Shown here: positions 25,253-33,776 of the stretch, piece after piece
How the letters are laid out: each line of letters begins with the position of its first letter
How positions within the stretch are numbered: the stretch's first letter is position 1
DNA from: Alphaproteobacteria bacterium
GTDB lineage: Bacteria; Pseudomonadota; Alphaproteobacteria; WRAU01; Hepatincolaceae
DNA: 64,000 bases
Direction of reading: 5' to 3'
Assembly (NCBI GenBank): GCA_009780035.1
Contig: WRAU01000007.1
Coordinates: 1-64,000 of the forward strand
Notes under the pieces: model-generated
The model's database searches: none
Seen by the model: the letters and a program-made list of their open reading frames with translations, nothing else
What the model was told of the DNA's origin: nothing
Translations under genes and position numbers: made by a program

Positions 25253-27568
25253 TTGAATAAAATAATTTTGAGAATAATTTTAATTGCGTTGTTCTCACTG
25301 CCAGCTGCAGCAGGTCAGGTTGTTAATATTACTCAAAACCCAACTGGTGATGTATACGGCAATGCTAGTGATGTTAATAATCCTTATGACAGGTTAGGAG
25401 ACCCCAACAATAATACGCTTAACCTAAATACAGATAATTTACTTTTTTATAAAATTGTTTTTTATGGAGCTAGCAGTAGTTCTGCTACAGGGAATCTTAG
25501 CGGAAATACGATAAATATTACAGGAACAGGATTTCAAATATATGTCCTAATGGGTGCTTTTGCATCAACCTCTGGAAATATGAGCAATAATACAGTATTT
25601 ATAAGCGAATCTACTAATAGTTTTTATGGTATTATTACTGGTGCATTAAACAATGGAGATGGGCGGGTAAATAATAACAAAGTTGATATTCGTTCGGGGA
25701 TTATTTCTGTTGTAAGCGGTGGTTTAGGAAGTAAGGGTGTTGTAGATTCTAATTCTGTTTATTTAAGCAATGTGGCTGGAAGCAGCGGATTTGCCATATC
25801 TGGCGGAGGCGGAGGCGGTAAAGTATTAAACAATATTGTAGAAATAAAAAATTCATCTTTTATGGGGCTTGAGGGCGATTTATCAATAAGCGGAGGGTAT
25901 GATCTTTTCAAGACATATGATTGTTCTGCAAACTGTGAAATTTCTGGTAATAGTGTATCTTTAGAGAACACAATAGTTAATGAGGGTTATATCTATGGCG
26001 GCGGTAATAGATATGATAGTGATAGTAAGTATTTAATTAAAAACAACACAGTAAATATCAATGGCGGTTCAATTGGCGGTGAGATATATGGCGGATATGT
26101 AGGCAGCGGCGGCGGTGATGTTATTAATAATACAATTAATATTTATAACAATCCAGATTTATCAAGAGTCTACTTGTATGGAGGATATTCTAGCAACGGT
26201 GTAGTTTCTGGAAATACACTAAATTTATACACCAACACGAAAGTTTACTTAGTATCAGGCTTTCAAAATTACAACTTTTACACAGATGGCAAAAACTTAG
26301 AAATACCAATGCTAAAAACTACAGGGTTAACTCTTATAAATATGAATAACACTGTAGTAGGACTATATTTAAAAGATGGCTCGCAAGCCTTAAAAGGTGG
26401 AGATACAATATATTTGGTATCAAACATAACTGGCAACAATATCAGCCAAGCCAGTGGAATAATTCGTAGTGGAGCAACTATGCTTTATGATTGGGATTTG
26501 TTGGTAGATGGCAGAAATTTATATGCAAAAATAAAAGGAGATGTTGATACGGGAAAGCCTGCCCCATGTATAGGAGAAGACTGTGGCAGCGGAGGCGGTA
26601 ATAACGGAGGAGACAACGATGGAGCAGGTCGTTTAAACCCCGAAACTAAGTCTTTAGCTGAGGGATATTTATCTGGTATGTCGTTGCTAATAACTGGAGG
26701 CGATTTAGCAAATGAGGGCAGCAGTATATTAGATTCTACTTTGCAAAACGATGGTGATGGAATGTTTTCTAGCATTAGCGCTAATTCTATAAAGCTAAAC
26801 AGCGGATCTTATGTTGATACTAAAAGCGGCTCTCTCATAGTAGGTTTCGGCAGTAAAGTTGATAATATTTTGTTAGGATATTTTTTAGAAGCTGGCGGCG
26901 GTAAGTATAACACCTACAATGAGTTTACTGATATAGATTCTGTTGTAAAAGGTGAGGGCAGCAATACTTATGCCGGAGGCGGACTGCTAGGCAGGCTGTC
27001 TTTTGATTCTATTTATTTTGACGCTTTAATTCGCGGCGGGTATATATCTACAGATTATAAAGCAGACTACTCCCCTGATGCTAACTACAATATTGGAGAG
27101 CTGTATTACGGTGGGCAGTTTGGAGTTGGACTAATTCAGCGTATGGATTCTTTCTCTCTCAATGAATATATTAAATATTTGGCAGCAATGCGGCAAGGGA
27201 ATACAATAAAGCTAGATTCTGGGGAAGAAATTCAATTTGCCAATGTAATGTCTTCCCGTGCAGTAGCTGGAGTGAGGGCTAAATACACGGCAGTATATGT
27301 TGGCTATGCTTATGAGCAAGAACTAGCAGGTGAAGCGAAATCTACAACATCTAAGCAAACAATTGACGCTCCAACCATTAAAGGTGGAACTAGCGTGATT
27401 GAGGCTGGCTACGACCAAACTTTCTCCCATAAGTCAATACAGTATGGTTATGGGCGTAATACCCGTTATAGCCCTGCCTCTAGCTTAAATATCGGCTTTG
27501 GCGGTAAATATTACATAGGTCAAAGAGAAGGCTTCTCCGTAAATGCTAAACTTGGTTATATGTTTTAG
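25253..27568 (+). CDS. Autotransporter with NN-rich beta passenger
   Basis: A 771-residue type V secretion protein starting with TTG, eight bases after AAAGGA. The signal peptide ends LFSLPAAAG. The passenger (about 25-440) is a run of short repeats of the form NNTVNISGG and GGEIYGGY, expected to make a right-handed beta-helix. A Gly/Asn/Asp linker with a CIGEDCG pair follows, then a beta-barrel (about 500-771) ending in GYMF with the terminal aromatic. The NPETKSLAEGYLSGMSLLITG segment marks the junction. It is a paralogue of the protein at 42749. Role in adhesion is inferred. Confidence 0.88.
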   Translation: MNKIILRIILIALFSLPAAAGQVVNITQNPTGDVYGNASDVNNPYDRLGDPNNNTLNLNTDNLLFYKIVFYGASSSSATGNLSGNTINITGTGFQIYVLMGAFASTSGNMSNNTVFISESTNSFYGIITGALNNGDGRVNNNKVDIRSGIISVVSGGLGSKGVVDSNSVYLSNVAGSSGFAISGGGGGGKVLNNIVEIKNSSFMGLEGDLSISGGYDLFKTYDCSANCEISGNSVSLENTIVNEGYIYGGGNRYDSDSKYLIKNNTVNINGGSIGGEIYGGYVGSGGGDVINNTINIYNNPDLSRVYLYGGYSSNGVVSGNTLNLYTNTKVYLVSGFQNYNFYTDGKNLEIPMLKTTGLTLINMNNTVVGLYLKDGSQALKGGDTIYLVSNITGNNISQASGIIRSGATMLYDWDLLVDGRNLYAKIKGDVDTGKPAPCIGEDCGSGGGNNGGDNDGAGRLNPETKSLAEGYLSGMSLLITGGDLANEGSSILDSTLQNDGDGMFSSISANSIKLNSGSYVDTKSGSLIVGFGSKVDNILLGYFLEAGGGKYNTYNEFTDIDSVVKGEGSNTYAGGGLLGRLSFDSIYFDALIRGGYISTDYKADYSPDANYNIGELYYGGQFGVGLIQRMDSFSLNEYIKYLAAMRQGNTIKLDSGEEIQFANVMSSRAVAGVRAKYTAVYVGYAYEQELAGEAKSTTSKQTIDAPTIKGGTSVIEAGYDQTFSHKSIQYGYGRNTRYSPASSLNIGFGGKYYIGQREGFSVNAKLGYMF

Positions 27569-27587
27569 ATAAACACCTAGTTGCAAC

Positions 27588-27617
27588 AAAAAGGCTAACC
27601 TTTATGTTAGACTTTTT
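27588..27617. terminator. Bidirectional terminator between convergent genes
   Basis: CTAAC (27595-27599) pairs with GTTAG (27606-27610), and the flanking AAAAAG and CTTTTT extend the stem past one mismatch. T-runs on either strand suit both the autotransporter and the mgtA message. Confidence 0.75.
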
Positions 27618-27657
27618 TTATTGCCATAGTGGAGCAAAAGAATATGATGACTATATA

Positions 27658-30369
27658 CTACAATAATTCGCCATATCTTTTTATAAACACCTTTTTTAAT
27701 ACGGTGACCAGCACCATATACAGCATAATTGTTAATAGCAAAAACGGAAAGAATATAAACGGTAGTTGCTCCATTTGAAATTTTGCACCCAACGGAGTAT
27801 AAACAAGAATTGTTCCCATCAGCATTCCTAAGCTGGTAAAGGTAGTAAGAATAAACGAAGAATTGCTTTGCAACAATGGTATTTTAGGTGTGCGTATCAT
27901 ATGAATTACTAGCGTTTGCGTCCATAAAGATTCTACAAACCAGCCGGCATGGAATAAGGCTATGAATAAACCCTGCTGCGAGGCGTTCAGCTCGTTAAAA
28001 TTACCGCCCACAATGAGGGGACATATATAGAAAAACAGCAATGCAAATGTGGTTATATCAAACACCGAAGATGTAGGACCTATCCAAACCATAAATTTAC
28101 TTATGGACATGGCATTCCACGACTTTGGTTTTTTTAAGAAGTCTTCATCCACATTATCCCACGGAATTGCCGTGCAAGAAATATCATATATTAAATTAAG
28201 CATTAATATTTGCAAGGGCAGCATTGGCAGAAAAGGCAGAAAAATGCTAGCAACTACCACAGAAAACATATTGCCGAAGTTAGAGCTGGCGGTCATTTTA
28301 ATATATTTAATTGTATTGGCATAGGTTTTTCGACCTTCAATTATCCCTTCTTCCAGCACCATCAGGCTTTTTTCAAGCATAATAATATTTGCAGATTCCT
28401 TAGCAATATCTACCGCACTATCTACCGAAATACCTACATCGGCTTCTTTCATGGCCGCCGCATCGTTAATGCCGTCGCCCATAAAACCTACGGTATTACC
28501 GTTATTCCTTAATGCGGCTACAACACGCACCTTCTGCTGCGGTGAAAGTTTGGCAAAAACATTAGTTTTTTCAACTTTTTCTGCAAGTTCTTTATCCTGC
28601 ATGTTTTCAATATCTTTACCCAGCAGGATATTATCTATTTTTATGCCAACCTGTTTACAGATAGATTTTGTCACGGCATCATTATCGCCAGTGAGGATTT
28701 TTGTGGTAACGCCATATTCAGCTAGAATTTTTATGGCAGGGGCAGCGGTTTCTTTAGGAGGGTCTAAAAAGGCGAGAAGTCCTATTAGCACCATGTCAGA
28801 TTCATCTTTTACCGAGAATGTGCCAGCCGAAGACGAGCTTATTTTTTGGGCTATGGCTAAAACCCGCATACCATCGTCATTGTAATCTTCCGCAATTTTC
28901 CTTACTTCGCTTCTTAAATCATCTGTAAGCGGTTCAGTTTTACCATTATATTCAACATAAGAGCATACCGCAAACATTTCTTCCACTGCTCCCTTGGTGA
29001 TTATCTCTTCTTGGTTAGAGCTATCTGCCACCACAACGCTCATACGGCGGCGGTTAAAATCAAAAGGGATTTCATCTATTTTTGTATAGTTTTTCCATTG
29101 AACAACAGCCTCATTTTTTTCGGCATAGTTGATAATTGCTATATCCATAAGGTTTTTTAACCCCGTTTGATGCCAGCTATTTAAAAAAGCATGACGCAGC
29201 ACTCCCTCATCTTGATTACCGTGAACATCTAAACTATATATCAAAACCACTTTATCTTGTGTTAGTGTGCCGGTTTTATCGGTGCAAAGGACATTCATTG
29301 CCCCTAAGTTTTGTATGGAATTAAGACTTTTAACAATTACTTTTTTACGAGAAAGCATTACCGCACCTTTTGCAAGGTTGGTAGATACAATCATCGGTAG
29401 CATTTCCGGCGTTAAACCTACGGCAACGGATAGTGCAAACATAAAAGCCTCTAACCAATCGCCTTTTGTAAAGCCGTTTATGAACAGCACTGCCGGCACC
29501 ATTACCAGCATAAACCTTATTAATACCCACGAAACTGAAGCCACACCTTTATCAAAGCTGGTGGCTTTTTTATTATCGCTGATTTGTTGGGCAATGGAGC
29601 CAAAAATAGTTCTATCACCAGATACAATAACCATAGCAATAGCAGATCCACTAACCACATTGCTGCCCATAAAAACAAGGTTATTTGCATCAAGAGGATT
29701 AGTTTGTGCCCCTTCCATAGCGGCACTAAATTTTTCCACAGGGGCACTTTCCCCCGTTAGGGACGACTGGCTAACAAATAGGTCTTTTGCTTGTAAAATA
29801 CGGCAGTCAGCTGGTATCATGTCGCCGGAGGAAAGGTTAATGATGTCTCCTACAACTAATTCAGTTATAGGTATTTCTTGAGATATATTTAGATTGTCTC
29901 TTTTTTCCTGTGTTTCTTGGTTAGTTTTTCTACGCACGGATATGGTTGTTTTAACCATATTTTTAAGTTTTTCTGCCGATTTATCGGAGCGATATTCTTG
30001 CACAAAACGCAATATGCCGCTAATAAATACCATTGTGGTTATTATTAGGACAGCACTGTAGTCTTTTTCTCCAGGGTTAGCTAAAATTACATCGGTAAAA
30101 AGTGAGACTGTAGCTAAGATAAACAATATAATCGTAAATGGACTAATAAACGCTCCATACAATTGTTTAAATATGGATGCTCCTTTTTTATGGCTTATTT
30201 CATTTGAGCCATACTTTGCGCGCATACTAGCGATTATCTCGAGAGGTAGTCCCGCTAAACTATTTTGATATTCTTTAAATATTGACTCATTATTCATAGT
30301 GCAAGATTCAAGCAAACGCTTTTTTGATATGGAGTCAGATATGATTTTGTTTTTATTTTCCTTCATCAT
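27658..30369 (-). CDS. mgtA: Magnesium-translocating P-type ATPase
   Basis: A 903-residue type IIIB P-type ATPase that imports Mg2+. Motifs in order: TGESAPVEK in the actuator, [20 protein letters not shown] (the MgtA form of helix 4), DKTGTLT with Asp364, [42 protein letters not shown], and [20 protein letters not shown]. The LTPEMLP and [10 protein letters not shown]-like segments are specific to MgtA/MgtB. Length is as expected. It converges on the autotransporter and is read away from tRNA-Ser. No Mg2+ leader element was recognised upstream. Confidence 0.95.
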   Translation of the reverse strand: MMKENKNKIISDSISKKRLLESCTMNNESIFKEYQNSLAGLPLEIIASMRAKYGSNEISHKKGASIFKQLYGAFISPFTIILFILATVSLFTDVILANPGEKDYSAVLIITTMVFISGILRFVQEYRSDKSAEKLKNMVKTTISVRRKTNQETQEKRDNLNISQEIPITELVVGDIINLSSGDMIPADCRILQAKDLFVSQSSLTGESAPVEKFSAAMEGAQTNPLDANNLVFMGSNVVSGSAIAMVIVSGDRTIFGSIAQQISDNKKATSFDKGVASVSWVLIRFMLVMVPAVLFINGFTKGDWLEAFMFALSVAVGLTPEMLPMIVSTNLAKGAVMLSRKKVIVKSLNSIQNLGAMNVLCTDKTGTLTQDKVVLIYSLDVHGNQDEGVLRHAFLNSWHQTGLKNLMDIAIINYAEKNEAVVQWKNYTKIDEIPFDFNRRRMSVVVADSSNQEEIITKGAVEEMFAVCSYVEYNGKTEPLTDDLRSEVRKIAEDYNDDGMRVLAIAQKISSSSAGTFSVKDESDMVLIGLLAFLDPPKETAAPAIKILAEYGVTTKILTGDNDAVTKSICKQVGIKIDNILLGKDIENMQDKELAEKVEKTNVFAKLSPQQKVRVVAALRNNGNTVGFMGDGINDAAAMKEADVGISVDSAVDIAKESANIIMLEKSLMVLEEGIIEGRKTYANTIKYIKMTASSNFGNMFSVVVASIFLPFLPMLPLQILMLNLIYDISCTAIPWDNVDEDFLKKPKSWNAMSISKFMVWIGPTSSVFDITTFALLFFYICPLIVGGNFNELNASQQGLFIALFHAGWFVESLWTQTLVIHMIRTPKIPLLQSNSSFILTTFTSLGMLMGTILVYTPLGAKFQMEQLPFIFFPFLLLTIMLYMVLVTVLKKVFIKRYGELL

Positions 30370-30444
30370 TTTATACCGCTTTTTTATTGGATTATTTGGG
30401 ATTTTTTAATATATTTTCTATTTTGTTACGGGGGAGGGTAATTT

Positions 30445-30533
30445 TGGCGGATCGGGGGGGATTCGAACCCCCGATAGGGTTTGCCTATACACGATTTCCA
30501 ATCGTGCTCCTTAAGCCACTCGGACACCGATCC
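30445..30533 (-). tRNA. tRNA-Ser (GGA)
   Basis: The reverse strand folds into a class II tRNA: acceptor GGATCGG/CCGATCC, anticodon stem CACGA/TCGTG around loop TTGGAAA (anticodon GGA), a long variable arm, the T-loop GTTCGAATC, discriminator G and an encoded CCA at 30447-30445. Confidence 0.97.
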
Positions 30534-30624
30534 TAGAAAATAAAAGTTTAATCGTTTTTATTTGAATTGCCAAGTTTTTATTATCAGTAATGTCTTCCTT
30601 ACTTTTATTTTTGCAGTCCGCAGC

Positions 30625-30978
30625 TTATTTTAAAGGAAGTTTAGAGGCGGGTTTCTTCTTTTTCGGCTTTGGCATAGGTAGAATGCGATATAATAATACT
30701 GCTAAATCTAGCACTAATTCTTTATCGTCTATATCAACTATATAATGTTCTTTTGCACCGTTATAAGGATAGCTTGTCTCGAGCATACGCTCATGCTTTA
30801 GGAAAACTTCTGCAACCTCCGGCAGCATTTTAGCAAATACTGTATTATTGCAGACAAGAAAAATTGGCTTGGCATAGCAATAAATCATATATTCACCGAA
30901 CATTTTTTTGTTTGTTATATCACCTGCTTCGTGCATTTGTTTACAAGCATAATCAATAAAGTTTTTATCTGTAGCCAT
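30625..30978 (-). CDS. TfoX N-terminal domain protein
   Basis: A 117-residue protein matching the TfoX/Sxy N-terminal domain: FIDYACKQMHEAGDITNKKMFGEYMIYC, where KMFGEY is the family hallmark, then IFLVCNNTVFAKM. It ends in a Lys/Pro-rich tail (MPKPKKKKPASKLPLK). The C-terminal TfoX domain found in full-length competence regulators is absent. It lies 63 bases after ubiV on the same strand and may share its transcript. A competence role should not be assumed. Confidence 0.85.
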   Translation of the reverse strand: MATDKNFIDYACKQMHEAGDITNKKMFGEYMIYCYAKPIFLVCNNTVFAKMLPEVAEVFLKHERMLETSYPYNGAKEHYIVDIDDKELVLDLAVLLYRILPMPKPKKKKPASKLPLK

Positions 30979-31041
30979 AGAAAAAACACTTTCCTTAATA
31001 AAAATATAATTTCAATTGCGGTAGGCTAATGCTATCCAAAA

Positions 31042-31959
31042 TTATTCAAACTTTTCATAAGTTCTACCCTCAGCACCGCGATAAAACCCATTAGAGAATT
31101 TATCACCTTTAGGAAGCAATGGCTGCATTAGGGCAAAAGCCTCGCTGCCAGATATTTTTTTATCCAGCACATCTTTAAATAACGAAATTACTTTAAGCAT
31201 ATCCATATAATGCGGAGATATTCTAAAAATATTTACACCCATATCCTTAAGTTCTCCTACCTCGCTAATTAAATTTGCATAAGTATAAGACATGGTTTGC
31301 GTGCCGTTAACGGTTAAAAAATTCTCGTCTGTTAATGTAGATATAGTTTTGCCATTATAATCTTTTTCACATACATATTTACAATCATCTTTAGAAGTAT
31401 GATGAATTCTTGCATGATAGCATCTTGCAGCAATTGCTAAGGGCATGCGTCCAAAGGCAAAAATCTCTTTTTCAGTTTTAGGGTTGGCTGCTGCTGAGAT
31501 AACTTTAAGAGATTCTCTATCAATTTCATAAGGAAAGCAGAACCGTTTAGCCCCTTGTGTTTCTAAGGTTTTAACTGTTCCTTCATTATACACATTAACA
31601 GTAGGACCTATAATGTAGGGCTTATCTTTTAATAAACCTAAAAGCCCAACATCATTTACTTCTATTAAAGTATTGCTTTGAGCTTTTTCTATTAATTTTT
31701 TGCAAACATTCATTTCTAAGTCGCTTAGAATTAAAGAAAAAGTAGAAAAATGGACTTTTTTTCCGGCTTTAGTTAGTCTATCTACAACATTTTCAAAGGC
31801 TGCTTCAAAAAATGGATACCTTTTATAGCAAACTACTTCACCCAAATATACTTCATCGATGTTTGATTCTTCAGCAATTTTGAAGTAAAAGTCTTGCCAA
31901 TCGTTTACTTTCCAGTTGAATAGACAGGCTCCCAATGTTAATTTATAATCTACAGCCAT
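31042..31959 (-). CDS. ubiV: O2-independent ubiquinone hydroxylation protein UbiV (U32 family)
   Basis: A 305-residue U32-family protein. With UbiU it forms a complex that hydroxylates ubiquinone precursors without oxygen. KLTLGACLFNW at the start, then YLGEVVCYKRYP, and the cysteine set ARCYHARIHHTSKDDCKYVC provide the four Cys expected to bind a 4Fe-4S cluster. The start codon overlaps the end of ubiU by ten bases, so the two are translated together. Length fits UbiV (about 295). Confidence 0.92.
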   Translation of the reverse strand: MAVDYKLTLGACLFNWKVNDWQDFYFKIAEESNIDEVYLGEVVCYKRYPFFEAAFENVVDRLTKAGKKVHFSTFSLILSDLEMNVCKKLIEKAQSNTLIEVNDVGLLGLLKDKPYIIGPTVNVYNEGTVKTLETQGAKRFCFPYEIDRESLKVISAAANPKTEKEIFAFGRMPLAIAARCYHARIHHTSKDDCKYVCEKDYNGKTISTLTDENFLTVNGTQTMSYTYANLISEVGELKDMGVNIFRISPHYMDMLKVISLFKDVLDKKISGSEAFALMQPLLPKGDKFSNGFYRGAEGRTYEKFE

Positions 31960-32936
31960 TTTCGCACATATGCTCCTGTGGTGTTGGTGTTGCCCTCTGA
32001 TAGTTTTTCAACATCTGGTATATCATAAGGCTTACCCTGATTAACTGCATCAACTGCAGTGCGGAATTGTTTAACAATAGATTCCACATAGGCTTTTCCT
32101 CTTTGACGGCCTTCTATTTTTAAAGCGCTAACGCCAGCTTCTAATAGTTCTGGCAGTTTATCAATAATTGACAGCGAAGTTGGTTCTTCAAATAAATATG
32201 ATGTTTCATCATCAACATTAAATCTACCTTTGCAAATGGTTGGATAACCAGGAGATTCTTCTTTTTTAAAAGAATTAATTACCGAATTATTCAGTTTGCT
32301 TACAAGACTTCGTCCTCTATCTTCATACTCTACAAATTCCGCCGGCGAACAGACGCCGTTCTTGTTGGGAGATTTTCCAGTAATATAAGAAGAAAGCGAG
32401 CATTTGCCTTCTGCCATTACACATAATCCGCCGTAAACAAAAACTTCAATTTCTGCATTGGTTCTTTCTTTAAATTGTTTAATTTGCCGCAAGGTTAAAA
32501 CTCTTGGCAAAACCACTCGGCTAACCTCGTAAGTATTAATGAAATAATTGATTGCCTCTATACTTGAGGCAGTGGCTTGAACAGAAAGATGTCTTTTTAA
32601 ATTAGGGTGATTCTTATGAGCATAATCAAGCAAGCCAATATCTGCTAAAATTACTGCATAAGCACCAGCTTCTTCTGCATCGACAAGAGCTTTATGCCAA
32701 ATATCTAATTTACCGGCAGTAGGGTAAGTATTAATTGCCACTAAAACTTTACTTCCTTTAGATTTTGCATAAGCTATGCCTTCATGCAGTTCTTCAGTAG
32801 AAAAGTTAAGTCCTGGAAAATTTCTGGCATTGGTTTCGTTTCTAAAGCCGCAATAAACTGTATCAGCCCCTGCGTCTACTGCGGTTTTTAAGGCTGATGG
32901 AGTTCCTGCCGGGCACACAATTTCTAGTTTCTTCAT
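31950..32936 (-). CDS. ubiU: O2-independent ubiquinone hydroxylation protein UbiU (U32 family)
   Basis: A 328-residue U32-family protein, partner of UbiV. ELVCPAGTPS-like start (LEIVCPAGTPSALKTAV), DTVYCGFRNETNARNF, and the signature YGGLCVMAEGKCSLSSY are present. Cys172, Cys179, Cys196 and Cys235 match the spacing of the four cluster ligands known for E. coli UbiU. Lying between ubiT and ubiV on one strand, it completes the anaerobic ubiquinone set, meaning respiration with ubiquinone at low oxygen. The original protease naming of U32 does not apply. Confidence 0.94.
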   Translation of the reverse strand: MKKLEIVCPAGTPSALKTAVDAGADTVYCGFRNETNARNFPGLNFSTEELHEGIAYAKSKGSKVLVAINTYPTAGKLDIWHKALVDAEEAGAYAVILADIGLLDYAHKNHPNLKRHLSVQATASSIEAINYFINTYEVSRVVLPRVLTLRQIKQFKERTNAEIEVFVYGGLCVMAEGKCSLSSYITGKSPNKNGVCSPAEFVEYEDRGRSLVSKLNNSVINSFKKEESPGYPTICKGRFNVDDETSYLFEEPTSLSIIDKLPELLEAGVSALKIEGRQRGKAYVESIVKQFRTAVDAVNQGKPYDIPDVEKLSEGNTNTTGAYVRKWL

Positions 32937-32981
32937 TTTTTTGCCTTCATATCGTTAAAATAAAAAATTGATATTTATCAA

Positions 32982-33668
32982 TTAAGAATTATTATAGTCT
33001 GATTTTTTCCTAATTTCTTCTTTTTTTATTTTATTGATAACTGTTTTAAGATTATCAAGGTCTTCCTCTGCTTCAATTATTCTATTTTTTATAGAAGCAA
33101 TATCTTTATTAGTTTTTGAAAGAATTGCTGAAGTAATTGTATTTAAGCTATTTTGAAGGATACTATATTTTTCTACAGTTTTATTGCCAATTTTTTTAGC
33201 AGCATTTTCAAAAGGAGCTGCCATTGATGATAAATCGGCAATGATATTCATATCCTCACCATCTACAGCATTTCGTAAAGCTACACTTGCCGCTGTTGAA
33301 CCTTCTATTACTAATTCGTTTGAAAAAAACATGGCATCACCATCGGCATTGCCTTCAAACAGCTGCAGTAAATTACTAAGACTTCCCTTAATAGTAGCTG
33401 CTACATTAACATGCTCGCTGCGATGGATGGCTTTTAAAACAGGGGAGGTAAGGGATGGTTTTAAATAAAAAACAAAAGGTAAATCCGTTGCGTCTATTAT
33501 GAAATCAAATTCTTCACCGGAAAGTCTTTCAAAAATACGAGGATGTTTTTCCTGCATTATTTTAAGTGATTTATCTAAAAAAGGCTGTAAAAAAGATAAA
33601 GGAACTTTTTTAAAAAAAATTCCTAGAAGCAAAACCACTGATAAATCGTTTTTTGTATCACTGCTCAT
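32982..33668 (-). CDS. ubiT: SCP2-domain ubiquinone accessory protein UbiT
   Basis: A 228-residue protein whose middle part is an SCP2 sterol-carrier-like lipid-binding fold: VNVAATIKGSLSNLLQLFEG, then GDAMFFSNELVIEGSTAAS. UbiT binds lipid intermediates for UbiU-UbiV. The C-terminal 60 residues form a coiled coil (NRIIEAEEDLDNLKTVINKI), longer than in E. coli UbiT (174 residues). It is the first gene of a ubiT-ubiU-ubiV operon, 46 bases before ubiU. Confidence 0.85.
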   Translation of the reverse strand: MSSDTKNDLSVVLLLGIFFKKVPLSFLQPFLDKSLKIMQEKHPRIFERLSGEEFDFIIDATDLPFVFYLKPSLTSPVLKAIHRSEHVNVAATIKGSLSNLLQLFEGNADGDAMFFSNELVIEGSTAASVALRNAVDGEDMNIIADLSSMAAPFENAAKKIGNKTVEKYSILQNSLNTITSAILSKTNKDIASIKNRIIEAEEDLDNLKTVINKIKKEEIRKKSDYNNS

Positions 33669-33694
33669 AATGCCTTACTGCTTATAATATTGAA

Positions 33695-33765
33695 TACTGG
33701 CAATCCGATTACATAATCGGCGGGCTAATTATTATAAAAAACCGCCGCAATTAATTAATACCAGT
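33695..33765. repeat. Nested palindrome between ubiT and the PBP-like gene
   Basis: ACTGG/CCAGT (33696-33700, 33761-33765) enclose a CCGATTA/TAATCGG hairpin (33705-33711, 33714-33720) and a CGGCGG/CCGCCG pair (33718-33723, 33742-33747). The last two are mutually exclusive, which allows two alternative folds. No T-run follows on the reverse strand. Confidence 0.5.
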
Positions 33766-33776
33766 GCCATCTAAAT

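Noticed and set aside
27658-30369. Reverse-frame proteins antisense to mgtA
   Set aside because: Several long frames lie opposite mgtA, but they have no ribosome-binding sites, and mgtA has every expected motif.
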